Source of the DNA: Takakia lepidozioides
Taxonomy: Eukaryota; Streptophyta; Takakiopsida; Takakiales; Takakiaceae
Assembly (NCBI GenBank): GCA_030704615.1
Contig: CM060734.1
Span: 47,696,042-47,756,041 of the forward strand
DNA: 60,000 bases
Direction: 5' to 3'
The notes under the pieces are model-generated. The model was not told where the DNA came from. It did no database searches and saw nothing but the letters and a program-made list of their open reading frames with translations. Position numbers and translations under genes: made by a program. Every line of letters starts with the position of its first letter. The stretch's first letter is position 1. Shown here piece by piece: positions 10,412-21,268 of the stretch.

Positions 10412-12168
10412 ATCATGGCCTTGGCACGGCCAGCAGTGCTTGTGTGTGTGGTTGCCCAGAGTGCAAGGTACATAATGACCACAATCTACTACTGGGAAGC
10501 AGCTGAGGCTTTCATGCCTGCTCTCATTCATGTTTCCAAATGCAACCTGAAACAGGTGACTCACCCAACCCAAAAGCTGAGTTGGGGGCTCAAGTGTTCT
10601 AGTCATTGCCGTCTCTTTTGTTTGTGCCATAAGCTCTCTGATCAGAAATGGTTTGCAACAATATAGGGCTGTAGTTGTTTGCATTTTTGTCCCCTTGAGC
10701 ATGTTCGTCACCATCAATTTTGCAACATGTCATTGTGTTTTGTGGTGTTGTGGTGGTCACTGGCACGGATCCTACTGTGGTCATTAATGGTGATAGGCGT
10801 AGTGGTTGGATTATTGTCAGGGTGCCTGGCCGCATCATACCGTGTTTTCCCCCAAGTCTTCACTGGTGACATTGCTATTATTATCATGTACGCTCTCCTC
10901 CATATTTTATGGTTGATTTCTTAATCTCCTGCAGTGTACTAGCTGGATGGTGATAGTATAGTTTCATTTTGTTTATGCAGTGCCTGGGTTGTTGACCATT
11001 GTTCTAGCAAAATTGGCGAATTTTTTCTTTTTTCTAAAACATTTCTCGGTTTATTCTTTGCAGATGAGGATGGTGACATTGCCATTTCTCTGCAGATTGC
11101 TGATGACCCCACCTACTTCCACTTTGGAAGGAACCCTGCTGGCCTTTCTCACTCTTTCTCCCTCCCACTCGTAAGGTCGATCTAGGCAATGTCGTGTTGA
11201 ATGGTTTTTTTTTACTGAAAGAAGTCAATTGTGCCAAATTCCTCATCGCAAAATGGGCTGGACTGCACCCATGCCATACATTCTTCCATAGATTTGGAAT
11301 CTTCCCTAATTGGTCATTCCCCTGGCCACTTTACTACTCTTCTCCTTGAAAAAACAGAATGTACTCAGAAGACATTGTTTGCCGTAGCCATCGCAAAAAT
11401 AGAATCAACAGGAATCAGACACGACTGCTGATTGCTTTGTATGGCCAGCCTTGCAATGCAGGATTCATGGGATCCCCTGAAGATCTTAGCTATTTCAAGC
11501 CTTGTAAACTTCTCTGGAGACATTTTGCTATGCGCCTTCCTTGGATATGGTATTGCTGGTGCTGCATGGGCAACAATGGCCTCCCAGGTGTGCCACTCTC
11601 TCTTGTCGACACCCATATTAAGCTTCCAGCAGCCAGCATGAAATTTCCTTGACAAGCAAAGATGTATAGCGTCAGATTCTAAGCATCCTGATAGTCCATG
11701 GTCCAGGCACGGCTGGTGGGCCATCAGGGTCCCTGCCAATGTTCCACACCATGGGGTCCTGTGACCTTATCGACTTTGAAAAGGGAGGTTCTTGGAGGGA
11801 AGCAGTTCCTCCTAAAATATGGACAATTGTCAGGAAGTGCCCAGTATTTTGTCTAAAACCTGGGGCTTATGGCCCATGCCATCCAGATGTCTTTGGTAAT
11901 ATGGTGATGTGGATGCTTTGTTGGTGAGCGTCTGACCAAGAGCAAGAGCTGGCTTAAACAGTCTTCCTGTTGTTTGCTACATTGGACCAGCTGCTGGCCG
12001 CTTCTGATTGTGGTAAGACTATCTCACAGTAATGTGGCAGGATTCTTGATGCTGGAGTCATTGAATGGGAAAGGCTACAATGCATTGGCTATTGCTGCAC
12101 CTTCCTGGACGGAGCTTACACACATAGCGCAGCTGGCTGTTCCTGTTCTTCTAACCAGTATGTCAAAG
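10412..12168 (+). pseudogene. Scrambled EDS5-type MATE transporter gene
   Basis: Three plus-strand exons match the chloroplast-type MATE family (EDS5 and relatives, 12-helix antiporters). Exon 10412-10467 encodes IMALARPAVLVCVVAQSA. It splices in phase (AG+C gives Ser) to 11449-11587, encoding [17 protein letters not shown] and [17 protein letters not shown]. Then comes 12034-12168, encoding LNGKGYNALAIAAPS and VPVLLTSMSK. All donors are GT. Exon 3 has four extra bases (TAAT) between the AG and its first codon, which breaks the frame. No exon for the next segment is seen after 12168. C-terminal pieces of the same protein lie inside the first intron (10484-11143), which is the wrong order. The N-terminal part is absent. 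The locus cannot make a normal transporter. Confidence 0.8.
10484..11143 (+). pseudogene. Displaced C-terminal MATE exons inside the first MATE intron
   Basis: Three pieces in correct mutual order encode the C-terminal half of the same family. 10484-10555 gives AEAFMPALIH and CNLKQ before a GT donor. 10763-10870 gives ARILLWSLMVIGVVVGLLSG and YRVFPQVFTGD. 11064-11143 gives TLPFLCRLLMTPP and STLEGTLLA after a TTGCAG acceptor. In intact EDS5-like proteins these follow the MSKV segment, yet here they precede exon 11449. The second piece lacks an AG acceptor (ACTG precedes it). Confidence 0.72.
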
Positions 12169-13977
12169 GTACACATTCTTCCTCAAATGCCTGATATTAA
12201 TCTTGTTGGCCACAAATCTCTACTATTTATCTTGCCTAGCAACGGAGGGGTAACATGTCATGTGTTTTGTCCTTGTCTTCAGGATGATGTGTCTATGATG
12301 ACTTTTCGGTGGACGTTATAAACTTCTTTTCTTTGCTATCCGGTAGATATATGTAGATTTTTGTCCAAATCTCGACCAGGTACTAAGCCTGGCACTTGAT
12401 TCAAAATATTGGGAATTTGGGTTACCTTGGATGCAGGTAATGTTTTATATGCTGAGGACATATTTGGTAACATCTTTGGTGATGGGGGCCTTCTGCTGCT
12501 TTCCCAGTAAGTCCTTGGTCAGGTGCGGTGTCAAAGGATGTGTGTGATGGTTGGGATGCAGGTGATGATAGGGATCTACTGTCTTTGTGGTGTGTGGGGA
12601 GAGCGCAAAAAGGAGGGGTTTGAGGAAGGATGATAAGAGAGAAAGGTCTAGTACCTAGCGGGATGCTCACTAGACTAGCAGTCCTATCTAGCTTTTGAAC
12701 TCCGCCGATAGTATTGCACTTACAGGGTTCTTGGCAAATTGGTGGGGCAGTGCTTCTTTCCACAGTATTTACTGCCATAGATATTAAAACTGCTCTTTCT
12801 ATTCTCAATTAAAGCTATGATTAATGGCAGGTATTGAAAGGCACTTCCACTCCCCTGCAGTATGTCTGCATGTGGAACCTACTGACATCATCTCTTGCAC
12901 CCAAAAATGCAATTTGTGTTTGGCTACTTTCCTGTATGTTTCCAAGAGAAGGAAATTACTATAAGCACCTTGAATGGCAGTTCTATTTGCCAAAAAACTT
13001 AATGTTAAACCCTGAAACTGAGAGAATGATATCGGTTTATACTGTTTATCTAATGGGGTTCACTATGCACTACGTGTGTAGCTGGATAGTATTATTTTTG
13101 CAACCTCTTTGGACGCTTGGGGTATGGTTTGAATTGACATGGTGTTGGAAGCCCTCAAGCCTGTACAGAACAGCAAAATGGAATGCTCACTTGTGCTTCT
13201 GGAGTACAGTGATGCATCATGTGCATTTCTTCACCTCTTTGAAGCCCAAGAGCTGGCCAGGTTCAGGGGAGCGGGCAAATAAGATGTGGGACAAAATAGA
13301 GACTACTAATATTCAGGGGTCTGGTGGGATTGATAGTAGAATTGATGAGAACAGCTCCACAGGTTCAGATGATAGAGATTTTTGTGCTTACAACACTCAG
13401 CAACAATGATACTGAGGAAAAAGCTTAAGATAGGAGTATTGACAATACTGGTATAGACAATATTGCTGTGTGTGGATGTTTGGCACTGAAAAGGAGCAGT
13501 CAGTAATCACTGCCCAAGGCTTAGAAAGAAACAGAATAAAAACAACCATATTTCATGAGGAAGTCCTGGGAACTGTAGTCTGTACATTTTAGTTCTGAAA
13601 AAAGGTAGAACGGTTCAGAATTCTCTCGCTGTACGTGGATCATATTCCCACTTGCTCACTTGCATGGATCAAATTCAACAGAGGGAAAAAGGCATCAGAT
13701 ATATCAATTGAAACAAATTTGGATTTTAATGTCATCTCAGCAAGCCTATGTCATTTCAACAAGTGCTGAAATGACATCTATCCTATTACTCGTCCAGCTC
13801 TGTCGTTTTGTACATATCGTTCAAATGAGACATACAGCAACATATTTTGTTGGAAAGACATTCAGAGTAAAATGTATTTTCAGCATGTCATTTCAACAGT
13901 GTTTTGCACTAGTGTAAGTGTAGTTGATATGGGGTGCTATGCATACTACAGCGGTTGCAGCTCCCACCACCTTGCCT
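12169..13977. other. Spacer between MATE remnant and P450
   Basis: No recognisable gene. A 191-codon plus frame at 12834-13409 has hydrophobic parts and no family pattern, so it is left uncalled. A perfect inverted repeat sits at 13748-13777 and a related TGTCATTTCAAC string recurs near 13886. Confidence 0.5.
13748..13777. repeat. Perfect 11-bp inverted repeat, 8-nt loop
   Basis: ATGTCATTTCA at 13748-13758 is exactly complementary to TGAAATGACAT at 13767-13777. A third copy of TGTCATTTCAAC lies near 13886 in direct orientation. It could be a MITE scar or a chance hairpin in AT-rich DNA. Confidence 0.7.
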
Positions 13978-16023
13978 CTAGGATGTATAGCCGAGTTGCT
14001 GCAAAGAGAGGCGAGTCTTAGCCTCCAGAACTAGAGGGATTGTCCGGGGGGCAGTCAGTCCGAAACTCTCCATCATGTCAATATCCTTCAACTCTTGTGC
14101 TGAGGGTGACCCCGGAAAGTTCCAGTCGAAAGCTTGAACAGCTGCGGCGAGCAGATACTGCAAAGCAGCAAATCCCATTTGAGCACCCGCACATCCCCGT
14201 CTGCCAGAGCCGAATGGAAGGAAATGGTAATCTGATCCGAATGGGTTAACATCTGCTCTGAGAAATCGTTCTGGGTCGAAGGTCAGGGGATCCTTCCAGT
14301 GAGTGGGGTCATGGCTGATCGCCCACACGTTAACCAGAAGCATGGTCTTCTCTGGCACATGGTATCCCGCTATTGTCATTGGCGACGCACTGATACGAGA
14401 GCTTAGTATCGTGGCTGGAGGATGGAGGCGTAATATCTCCTTGCATACAGCTATAAGGTATGGCAGGTTCGGGAGGTCTGACTCCTCTACGCGACGACTT
14501 GTGCCAACAACAGTATCGATCTCACTCTGAAGCCTTTTCATTATGTGAGGATGCCGGCAAAGTTCCCCAAGGGCCCATTCTCCACTAGCTGCGGATGTGT
14601 CAGCTCCTGCACCCATCATATTCTGCATCAAGCAACACATTTGGACACACTTAGTCGCTTGCATTAGAAAGCCTGCATTCCGTTTAACTCTAAAACTTGA
14701 ACTGGCAAGGTTCTCGGTGCCATAAAGGAGACCAACAAACGATCTACGGATAATACGCTTGAATGTCAGATTGTCAAGTCCACATGACTGGGCACTAAAC
14801 TCTCTTCGTGTCAGATGCTACTGTCTGCTTTAATGGAACAGTTCGAGTCCTTCTCGTTGAGTATCAATCTCACTCGTGTCTGGACATTACGACTATTACT
14901 GAGTACGTTCTTAAAATGTCCGTGAGCTTGATCGTAGGAAACCTGTAAACTTTCTGACGCCTTTTCCTGGTCGCTGCTCCCCCAACAGCCTGATCACAAG
15001 ACCCTCTGCTAACATACAACAGTCTTACTGAGAGGAAATCCTTCTCCAATCGAAGAAAGTTTGGAGGCTACAAGATTGTCATACCATCAAGATTCCCATT
15101 ATCGCCTTGTCGGGAAGGTCTTTCGTCTCCACCATGGAAAATAGCACATCGATGATGTCTTGAGTTCCAGTGGATCCTTGGGCATCCCGATTTTGTCTGT
15201 GCTCTTCAATGATGAGTTCAAATATCTTCTCAATCACGGGCCTTATTTCCTTGAGCTGTTTTTCTATCCCTTGGAGATCAAACCATCTCAACCCGGGGAT
15301 AAGGTCCGCAATGTTGAGCTTCCCAAGCAGCGCTGGAATGTCGACGACTGCGTAGTTGATGAACCTCTCATATATGCGTCGGGACTCCTCGTCAGCCCCT
15401 TTGAACCGTGCACCCATGAGCATCCGAACCATGATATGGCTTGTTGCGCCAGTCAAGGTGGGTCTAACTTTAACTTCAGCTCCCTTCTGCACATTGTCAT
15501 GTATGGCGAGTACCATGCTTGCCATCTCCTCTCTTCGGATTCCTCCAAACGTTCTCAGCCGGGACGCCGACAGCAGCTCAGTCGTGCAGATCTTCCGAAG
15601 AAACTTGGACTGCGCCCCAGAGGAAAAGATGATGTCGTTGTAGTCAAAGCTAAAGTACTTCCCCGCAATGATATCAGGACGCTCTGAACTCAAATCAGCA
15701 TCATGCACCTTCAGAACCTGTTTAGCCAAATCTGCATTGGAGACAACCACAATACGTCTGGACCCAAGAGTGATAGACATGATGGGCCCATATATCTTGG
15801 CCAGTGCCTCGTAAGTGCGGTGAGGTATAGAACTCATGAGAAACATGGAGCCGAAGATCGGCCATGCAACCGGCCCTGGAGGTAGATTCCGAGATCTCTT
15901 TTGCAGCTGGACTACGACGAGAAACAAGACCAGACCCGCTAACACCAACACTACAGCATTACCAGGGCTACCACCGCCGAGAGGAGACCACCCCAGCAAT
16001 CTCTCTCCCACCGAACTGCTCAT
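13978..16023 (-). CDS. Cytochrome P450 monooxygenase, CYP71-clan type
   Basis: Two minus-strand exons, 15085-16023 (313 codons, ending ATG/GTATGA) and 13978-14622 (after TTGATGCAG), give a 527-residue protein, a normal P450 length. The N-terminus has a membrane anchor (VVLVLAGLVLFLVVVQL, about residues 22-38), then the proline hinge LPPGP. The second exon starts in the I-helix (GAGADTS). It continues with the K-helix ExxR (KEILR), PERF, and the heme loop FGSGRRGCAG with its Cys ligand. It should be an ER-bound, NADPH-reductase-dependent monooxygenase; the substrate cannot be told from sequence. I prefer the Met at 16023 over an in-frame Met at 16086, because the extra 21 residues come largely from a purine repeat and would precede the anchor. 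A TATA box lies about 106 bp upstream. No damage is seen. Confidence 0.92.
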
Positions 16024-16128
16024 CTTCGCTGCTCCTCCCTCCACACTCCTAAGCAGCTCTCTCTCTCTCTCTCTCGCCTTTCTCACTACAACAGTCTACC
16101 CATGCAACCCCTTCCTTCACCACCTCCT

Positions 16129-16136
16129 CTATATAT
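16129..16136 (-). promoter_or_regulatory. TATA box of the P450 gene
   Basis: The minus strand reads ATATATAG here, about 106 bp before the chosen ATG. Between them lies a CT/GA-rich leader (CT run about 16056-16074 on plus), a common plant 5' UTR feature. Confidence 0.55.
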
Positions 16137-17012
16137 CACAGCGTGTGCAGGGAAAGCCCTGGCATGGAGGGCCCGCCATGGATTTGAGGGGCTCGCAGGC
16201 CTGAGGCCCTCAGATCTCCAGGAAGGCCTGACACGAGCTTTCCCCCTTCATAAATAGCCTCACTAATTCTCCTTGCATTTCTGACACGTACACGATGAAA
16301 ACATAAAGAGAGAGGGAGATTGGTGACGGGAAGGTAATACCAGCGGGGAGGTAATACCAGCGGATCGCAGAGTGAATGCAGGGGTCACGGGTCACTTGCC
16401 GACCAAAAAATGAATTACCAAATATTTTGCCGTGCTCTACGTGGCGGCATGGCGCTCACAGTATAATGTCATACTATTTATTTACTTCTACTTAATATAT
16501 AAGTTTTCGAGATTTGTTTTTTGTTTTTGTTTTTTCTTGAGAACGGGGGACAGTCTGATTAAGTGTTTTGTTTTTCAAATTTCGAAACTAACAAGAGTGG
16601 CTACTGAGTTTTGCAGGAAATAGCCATATTTTCTGTTCATCCAATGAAATTTGGACAGAATCATCCTCCTCTGTACTTTCATCCATATATATCATCCATA
16701 TTAGGCGAATTCATCCAAGATTTATATTTCGTTTCGGAGAATTTTGGCGATTTCATCCATGAGAGAATAGAGAATTTACGACAGAATATTCGGATGTTTT
16801 TTCTTGAGGTCGAAATTTCGCCAGAAATAAAAACACTCCGACAGTGGGCCCCGATTAACTTTATTATAGAGATTACAGAGATTATAGCCATTCGACCATT
16901 TTGGATGTCCACATAATAACGACGTGGCACGATCCTAACCCTCCGCGGTACGTTTTGAAAATAATAGCATGGATACTCTATGTTTCTATGTTGTTAATAA
17001 ATAGCTTAAATG

Positions 17013-17245
17013 TCTGGAGCTGGTAGCACAGTTGGATAGTGCCACCCGACTGGTTTGGGGCTCAAATCCGGCTTCCTTGACCCTCTGCTGTGGTTAGCCC
17101 GCTGGGAATATTGTCTCTGTTTGTGGAGGATGTTCGATCAGAGAGCCGGCACGTGGCCCCACATTGACCCTCCAAAGAAGGATCCAACGGTAGAGAAGAG
17201 TCAGTGGTTGTGATGTCGTTGGGTCTCTTACATTTTTATTACATT
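17013..17245 (+). mobile_element. tRNA-derived SINE
   Basis: An A-box-like element (TGGTAGCACAGTTGG, about 17022-17036) and a B-box-like element (GGGCTCAAATCC, about 17058-17069) are spaced as in a tRNA promoter. A body of about 150 nt then ends in a T-rich tail (TTTTTATTAC). There is no acceptor-stem pairing, so this is a SINE head and not a tRNA gene. It lies inside the long-inverted-repeat element. Confidence 0.72.
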
Positions 17246-17456
17246 TGTTTTTAAAGGCCCCAGGACGGCATATATATTATTAAAAGAGGAAAAAATAAGC
17301 TCACGTGACATGCCATGGAGGCCCACATTAAATTTTACACTTTACATTCCAATGCAGTTTTTTTTCTAAATTAATTTCAATAATTGTTTTTAAAATTTAT
17401 TTAGAACAGGGGGATGCCCTGGATCCAATGCAGTTTGGCGTAACCAGTGATGTTTT

Positions 17457-17590
17457 TGTTTTTTTTTTTTTTTAACAGAACAGGAGGAATGAAGCCCTGA
17501 TTAATTTTATTAATTAGGTAAGGAAAAAATAACCTTACAAAGAGCCATGAAGGCAGATGATCGAGGTTCCACCCCAGAGTGATGTGTGTA
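17457..17590 (-). repeat. Short copy of the LINE 3' tail
   Basis: On the minus strand this reads AGGTTATTTTTTCCT, then TTAATAAAATTAATCAGGGC, then CTCCTGTTC and a poly-A. The 3' end of the full LINE at 48310-48366 has the same order (GAGGTTATTTTTTCC, TTAATAAAATTTATCAGGGC, CCCTGTTC). Weaker relatives with the same orientation lie around 16508-16570, 17240-17320, 17380-17425 and 17660-17755. They are either 5'-truncated LINEs or SINEs that borrowed the LINE tail. Confidence 0.7.
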
Positions 17591-18034
17591 TCATGTAACG
17601 AAAATTGTGAGCTGTCGCTCCCCTTTTAAGATCAATATTTTTTTAAGAAGTATATGAGTCAGCGTTTTTATTTTTTTATTTTTTTATTTTCTTAGGGAAC
17701 AGGGAACAGAGCCCTGGAAACTTTACTTGAAAACTTATTGAAGGGAAAAAGATTAAAAGCCTTGTCTCTTTTAAGCATTTTTAAATTGGCGATTTATTGC
17801 CAGATTTCGACCTCAAAAAATAGGTTGGAATATTCTGTTGCAAATTCCTGGCTTTTCCATGGATGAACTTTTCCGAATTAAAAAAAACAGATGGATGAAT
17901 TTTCCAAATATGGATGATATAAATAGATTAAAATACAAAGGTGGATGAATTTTAGTAGATGAACAGAATGTACAGCTATTTTTTGCAAAACTCTGTAGCC
18001 ACTCCTGCTGTTTTCCAAATTTCTTAAAAAAAAC

Positions 18035-18885
18035 GCTGGATACTATGAGTGTGAATTTTCTGGCTAGAATTAGCGTTTTCTCCTACTTTCGTTCATGTCA
18101 CTCCGATCCCCTGAGTTCCGATTTTCGAAACAATGTAAAACAATGCCTGATTTGTACGCTCCCAGGTGTTTCCCTTTATAATTTTTTTTTTAAGACAATG
18201 TTATGGAACTAATTCAAGAGATATGACGCATTTTGCATTTTGTGGACAAGCCAGTAAGTCCAAGTAGTTACCGAAAGGTACTAGGGTAATAATAGAAGAG
18301 CACCTTAGACCAAGACCATGACAACCTTCCCTAGCGCAAAGATTTTCCCCCCTAAGAAATGGGCCACGCGGGACCTTTCGGGGGTTTCCCACTAAGATAA
18401 TCTTACGCGAGATACCCTTATAAGGGGGAATTCGCTGTGAGGTCCAGTGTCGGGAAATTCTAGTGTACATGATCCCGGAAAATACAAAGCCAAACGGATT
18501 GTAAGTAGTTCTAACTTCTGCCGTCGTAACCTGAACTGTCAGTGAGCTGTCGGCATAATACTTAATAAACCTGTCCGAGGTGGGGCGATGAGGTGGCGAC
18601 ACGTACAGGAAAAGCAGTTAAAGTGCCTACACTCATATTTTACCCACACAGCACTTTTGTTAAAGGATATTTCAGATTTTACATTCACCCCGCGGATCTG
18701 CGCCACCCACGCACGCATTTACCGCCAAACGAAGTGTTGTGCGGCCGGGGCGATGCCAAGCGGGTCCGTCTACTGAAGCCTTCACACGTGCCATCGTGTC
18801 GCGCCTCAGGTACGTTCTGAAATTCGTATACAATTTTCAAAAAAGCTCCTTTGTATTTCGAGTGGGCTTATTTGGTGGAATAAAG
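18035..18885. other. No gene seen
   Basis: Short frames only. No repeat landmark was recognised apart from the border of the inverted-repeat element on the left. Confidence 0.45.
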
Positions 18886-18972
18886 TGCCAGGCTGGCGAG
18901 TGGCGTTACGGAGTGTAAGCCACTGGCGCGAGTGGCTTATTACACCCCGTAACGCTACTCGCCAGCCTGGCA
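18886..18972. repeat. Near-perfect 87-nt hairpin
   Basis: The arm 18886-18924 (starts TGCCAGGCTGGCGAGTGGCG) pairs with 18931-18972 (ends CGCCAGCCTGGCA), leaving a loop of about 6 nt and only a few mismatches or bulges. An exact 13-bp outer stem and GC-rich arms in an AT-rich setting make it stand out. It could be a tiny foldback MITE or a pre-miRNA-like/siRNA hairpin. Confidence 0.88.
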
Positions 18973-20418
18973 AGGCATTTTTTTTTTCCAATTGTGTACG
19001 CAGGGTAAGCAACCCACGCTCGTTGCTTCACTGGTTTGTTGTTCTGTTTCGTTTTTGTTTCGGAGGCTGGCCCTAGAAATATATATTGTATCAAACATTA
19101 TGGAGTAACTCCGATAGGGTTCGATAGGAGGGGGAATAGGGGATGTGTAGCAAGGGTGAGGTGTGGGAGAGGAAGGCAAGTGCTGGGATGCTGTGGGCCG
19201 TAGTCGCCTCCGCATGCGGAACGCACTTTACATGCAGATTCGGCTTTTTTACATCCAGAAAATGCGGCATCTTTGGGCTGCTCATACCGACTGTGGTGTT
19301 GGTGCGATGTGGAACAGTTGTGGCGACAAATCTGTAAAGTGCTGATGCTGATTTTTTCCTTCAGTGCATGTTAAATCCTTTTATTCCACGGAATGTCTTC
19401 AGGCGAGGTCTTTCGGAAAAGCCAGTGGAAGCATCAGGCCTGCCACTACACGGGAACAAGCGGTGGTGCGGGCATCACCACTCGTAGGATTTGGTTGGCC
19501 ATACCGGATATTCCACAGCTGCCATTTCCAACACTAGGATGGCCTCAAGCCCATCGATACATCTAGTGTATACACAGAACGAGTCGCCCTCATGGGACTC
19601 ACGTGACCACGTGACCGCCAAGGGAAGGGGGAAAAAGTAATTCGTTAGGCAGGCCAAAGTTCCCAAACGACTGGTGATACGAAGTAGAATATTTCATCCA
19701 TATTTACAAATGAACGGCGGGAAACTGGGAGATTGATTCAGAGTGACAGAGCTCTTGCAGGACGTATGTGGCTGCCTCCCACTATGCTCCTTTTTCATCC
19801 ATCCAATCTACAAATATTTTGATTGTGTCGTATTGTGATTTATTTGTTATATTAAAAATATCGCAACTGTGCTTTGGCCTACTTTTTCAGTGTGCTGTGG
19901 CATGGCGGCCACGTGGCCGACGTACATACCTGTTACAGTAGTAGGTACGCCTAGTATGTGGATCTTTCAGAAATCGACACGTGTCCGGACGGCGGTGTAT
20001 ACATGTACACGACTAGAACGTGCAGGACTACATCATGTATATGAAATTTGAATATACATTTTACTTATTTATAGATAAATAGGAAACTCTGGGCATTTCT
20101 TCTCTTTTGTTGTCAGGAAAAAAGGACTCGGGGAAGGCTCAGTGACTCGACTGAGTTCTTTTGTAAATTCTAATGTGGGATAAATATTCTGTCTTTAGGT
20201 AATGAACAGGAATCTGGAATATGATTTCAAGGGCTTCCCCAAAAAACAAAATAAAAAGAGAAATAAATTACATAAAAGCCAAGTGGTTATATAATATGAA
20301 ACTTTATGATTTGAACTAGAAGCATGTGTCTGTAATAATACGTTTATAAATATATAAAATCTGCAAGCCATTTGAGAAACTTGTATAAGTGCAGTAGGCT
20401 CTGTATATTCACTGGACG
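18973..20418. other. No gene seen
   Basis: Short frames on both strands without family features. It becomes AT-rich towards 20050-20400. Confidence 0.45.
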
Positions 20419-21268
20419 TTAACCCTTAAGTTCCCAAGCCCTTTTTGGAGTTTTTAACAATTTTGGGTACCCAGCTGCAGTAAATTGTCGGAAGAAACCT
20501 ACCAAAAATCATCCAAAGATTCCAGCCATATAGAAGTGTGCCCAGCTCACTTATGCACAACATATCAAAAAATGAGCCAATTCCAGAGTGGGAATTGGGA
20601 ATTGGGAGTTGTGAGATTATAACATTGGCCAGATCCTCAAATTTCAGGTTTTAAAGGAGAAGTGGGAAAAAAAACTATGTTTGACCAAATGAATACCTGG
20701 CCTTATTTTGCTTGCCGCAAGACCGACCATTTCCAAATCCACATGGGAATGGTGAAAAAATAAAATAAATAAATAAATAAATAAGGTGACAACCCCTCTA
20801 AATTGTAGGTCCAACAGATTTTTTCACATATGGTTGCTTTGTATGTAATTACATAGGGGTTCAGATCTAAAAATTGACAAGGAAAAATGTGCCTCCAAAT
20901 GAAGTACTTTTTTTTCTACAAAATTTCTAAAACCCAGCGATGGTGTAATAATGCTCACAAACCACAAGGTGAAGTGGTTTTTACAAAAAATAATATTTTT
21001 TACTAACTTTATTGATTCTACAATTTGGGCCTGTTTACCCACCACGTCAGCAGTCAACATGCCCTTTACAAGGCCAAAATCTGAGATATTTACCTAAGAT
21101 CATTTCTGTAGGAGGTCGCTTTTGTTTTTTCTTAACTTTTCTTTTTGCATCATATTCCAGACACGTCCTTTGTCCTAAAAGCTTCAGGAGTGTGCCCCAT
21201 CAGAGGAGGAGATCGGCAGAAATTAGGTGGAAGTGGAAATTCAGAGTTCTTGGGAAATTAAGGGTTAA
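20419..21268. mobile_element. 850-bp TTAA-flanked MITE, piggyBac-like
   Basis: The left end is TTAA followed by CCCTTAAGTTCCCAAG (20423-20438). The right end is CTTGGGAAATTAAGGG followed by TTAA (21249-21268). The 16-bp terminal repeats differ at one position and sit exactly inside TTAA on both sides. Duplication of TTAA with ends starting CCC is the signature of piggyBac transposons. The 800-bp inside carries an AAAT microsatellite near 20760 and no transposase I can recognise; the longest frame, 20824-21060 minus, is 78 codons. It is therefore a nonautonomous copy. A chance match in AT-rich DNA is unlikely over 20 bp, but a different superfamily is possible. Confidence 0.68.

Larger units (their letters stand above)
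16561..18034. mobile_element. Long-inverted-repeat (foldback or MULE-like) element without transposase
   Basis: The left arm (about 16561-16840) and right arm (about 17788-18034) are imperfect inverted copies of each other over roughly 250 bp. Shared landmarks, read left and then in reverse complement right, are GAGTGGCTAC, GAGTTTTGCA, TTCTGTTCATC, ATATCATCCATAT, ACAGAATATTC and GAGGTCGAAAT. Arms this long with a short middle are typical of foldback elements and some nonautonomous Mutator-like elements. The inside has no transposase; it holds a tRNA-derived SINE and several T-rich LINE-tail copies. I could not identify a target duplication at the outer ends. Confidence 0.75.

Noticed and set aside
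1-13000. A defined Helitron carrying the gene fragments
   Set aside because: The patchwork suggests capture, but I could not point to a 5' TC and a 3' hairpin-CTRR end pair or a Rep/Hel gene, so no element boundary is claimed.
12834-13409. 191-codon open frame as a membrane protein gene
   Set aside because: Trp/Cys/His-rich, no family pattern, and no splice or promoter context; probably chance.
15160-15687. 175-codon plus-strand ORF
   Set aside because: Antisense shadow of P450 exon 1.
17013-17090. tRNA gene
   Set aside because: A- and B-box-like elements are present, but the ends do not pair into an acceptor stem and a SINE body with a T-rich tail follows.
18201-18602. 133-codon minus ORF
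   Set aside because: No recognisable domain and low-complexity surroundings.
20761-20785. AAAT microsatellite as a regulatory element
   Set aside because: Simple sequence inside the TTAA-flanked element; nothing ties it to a function.
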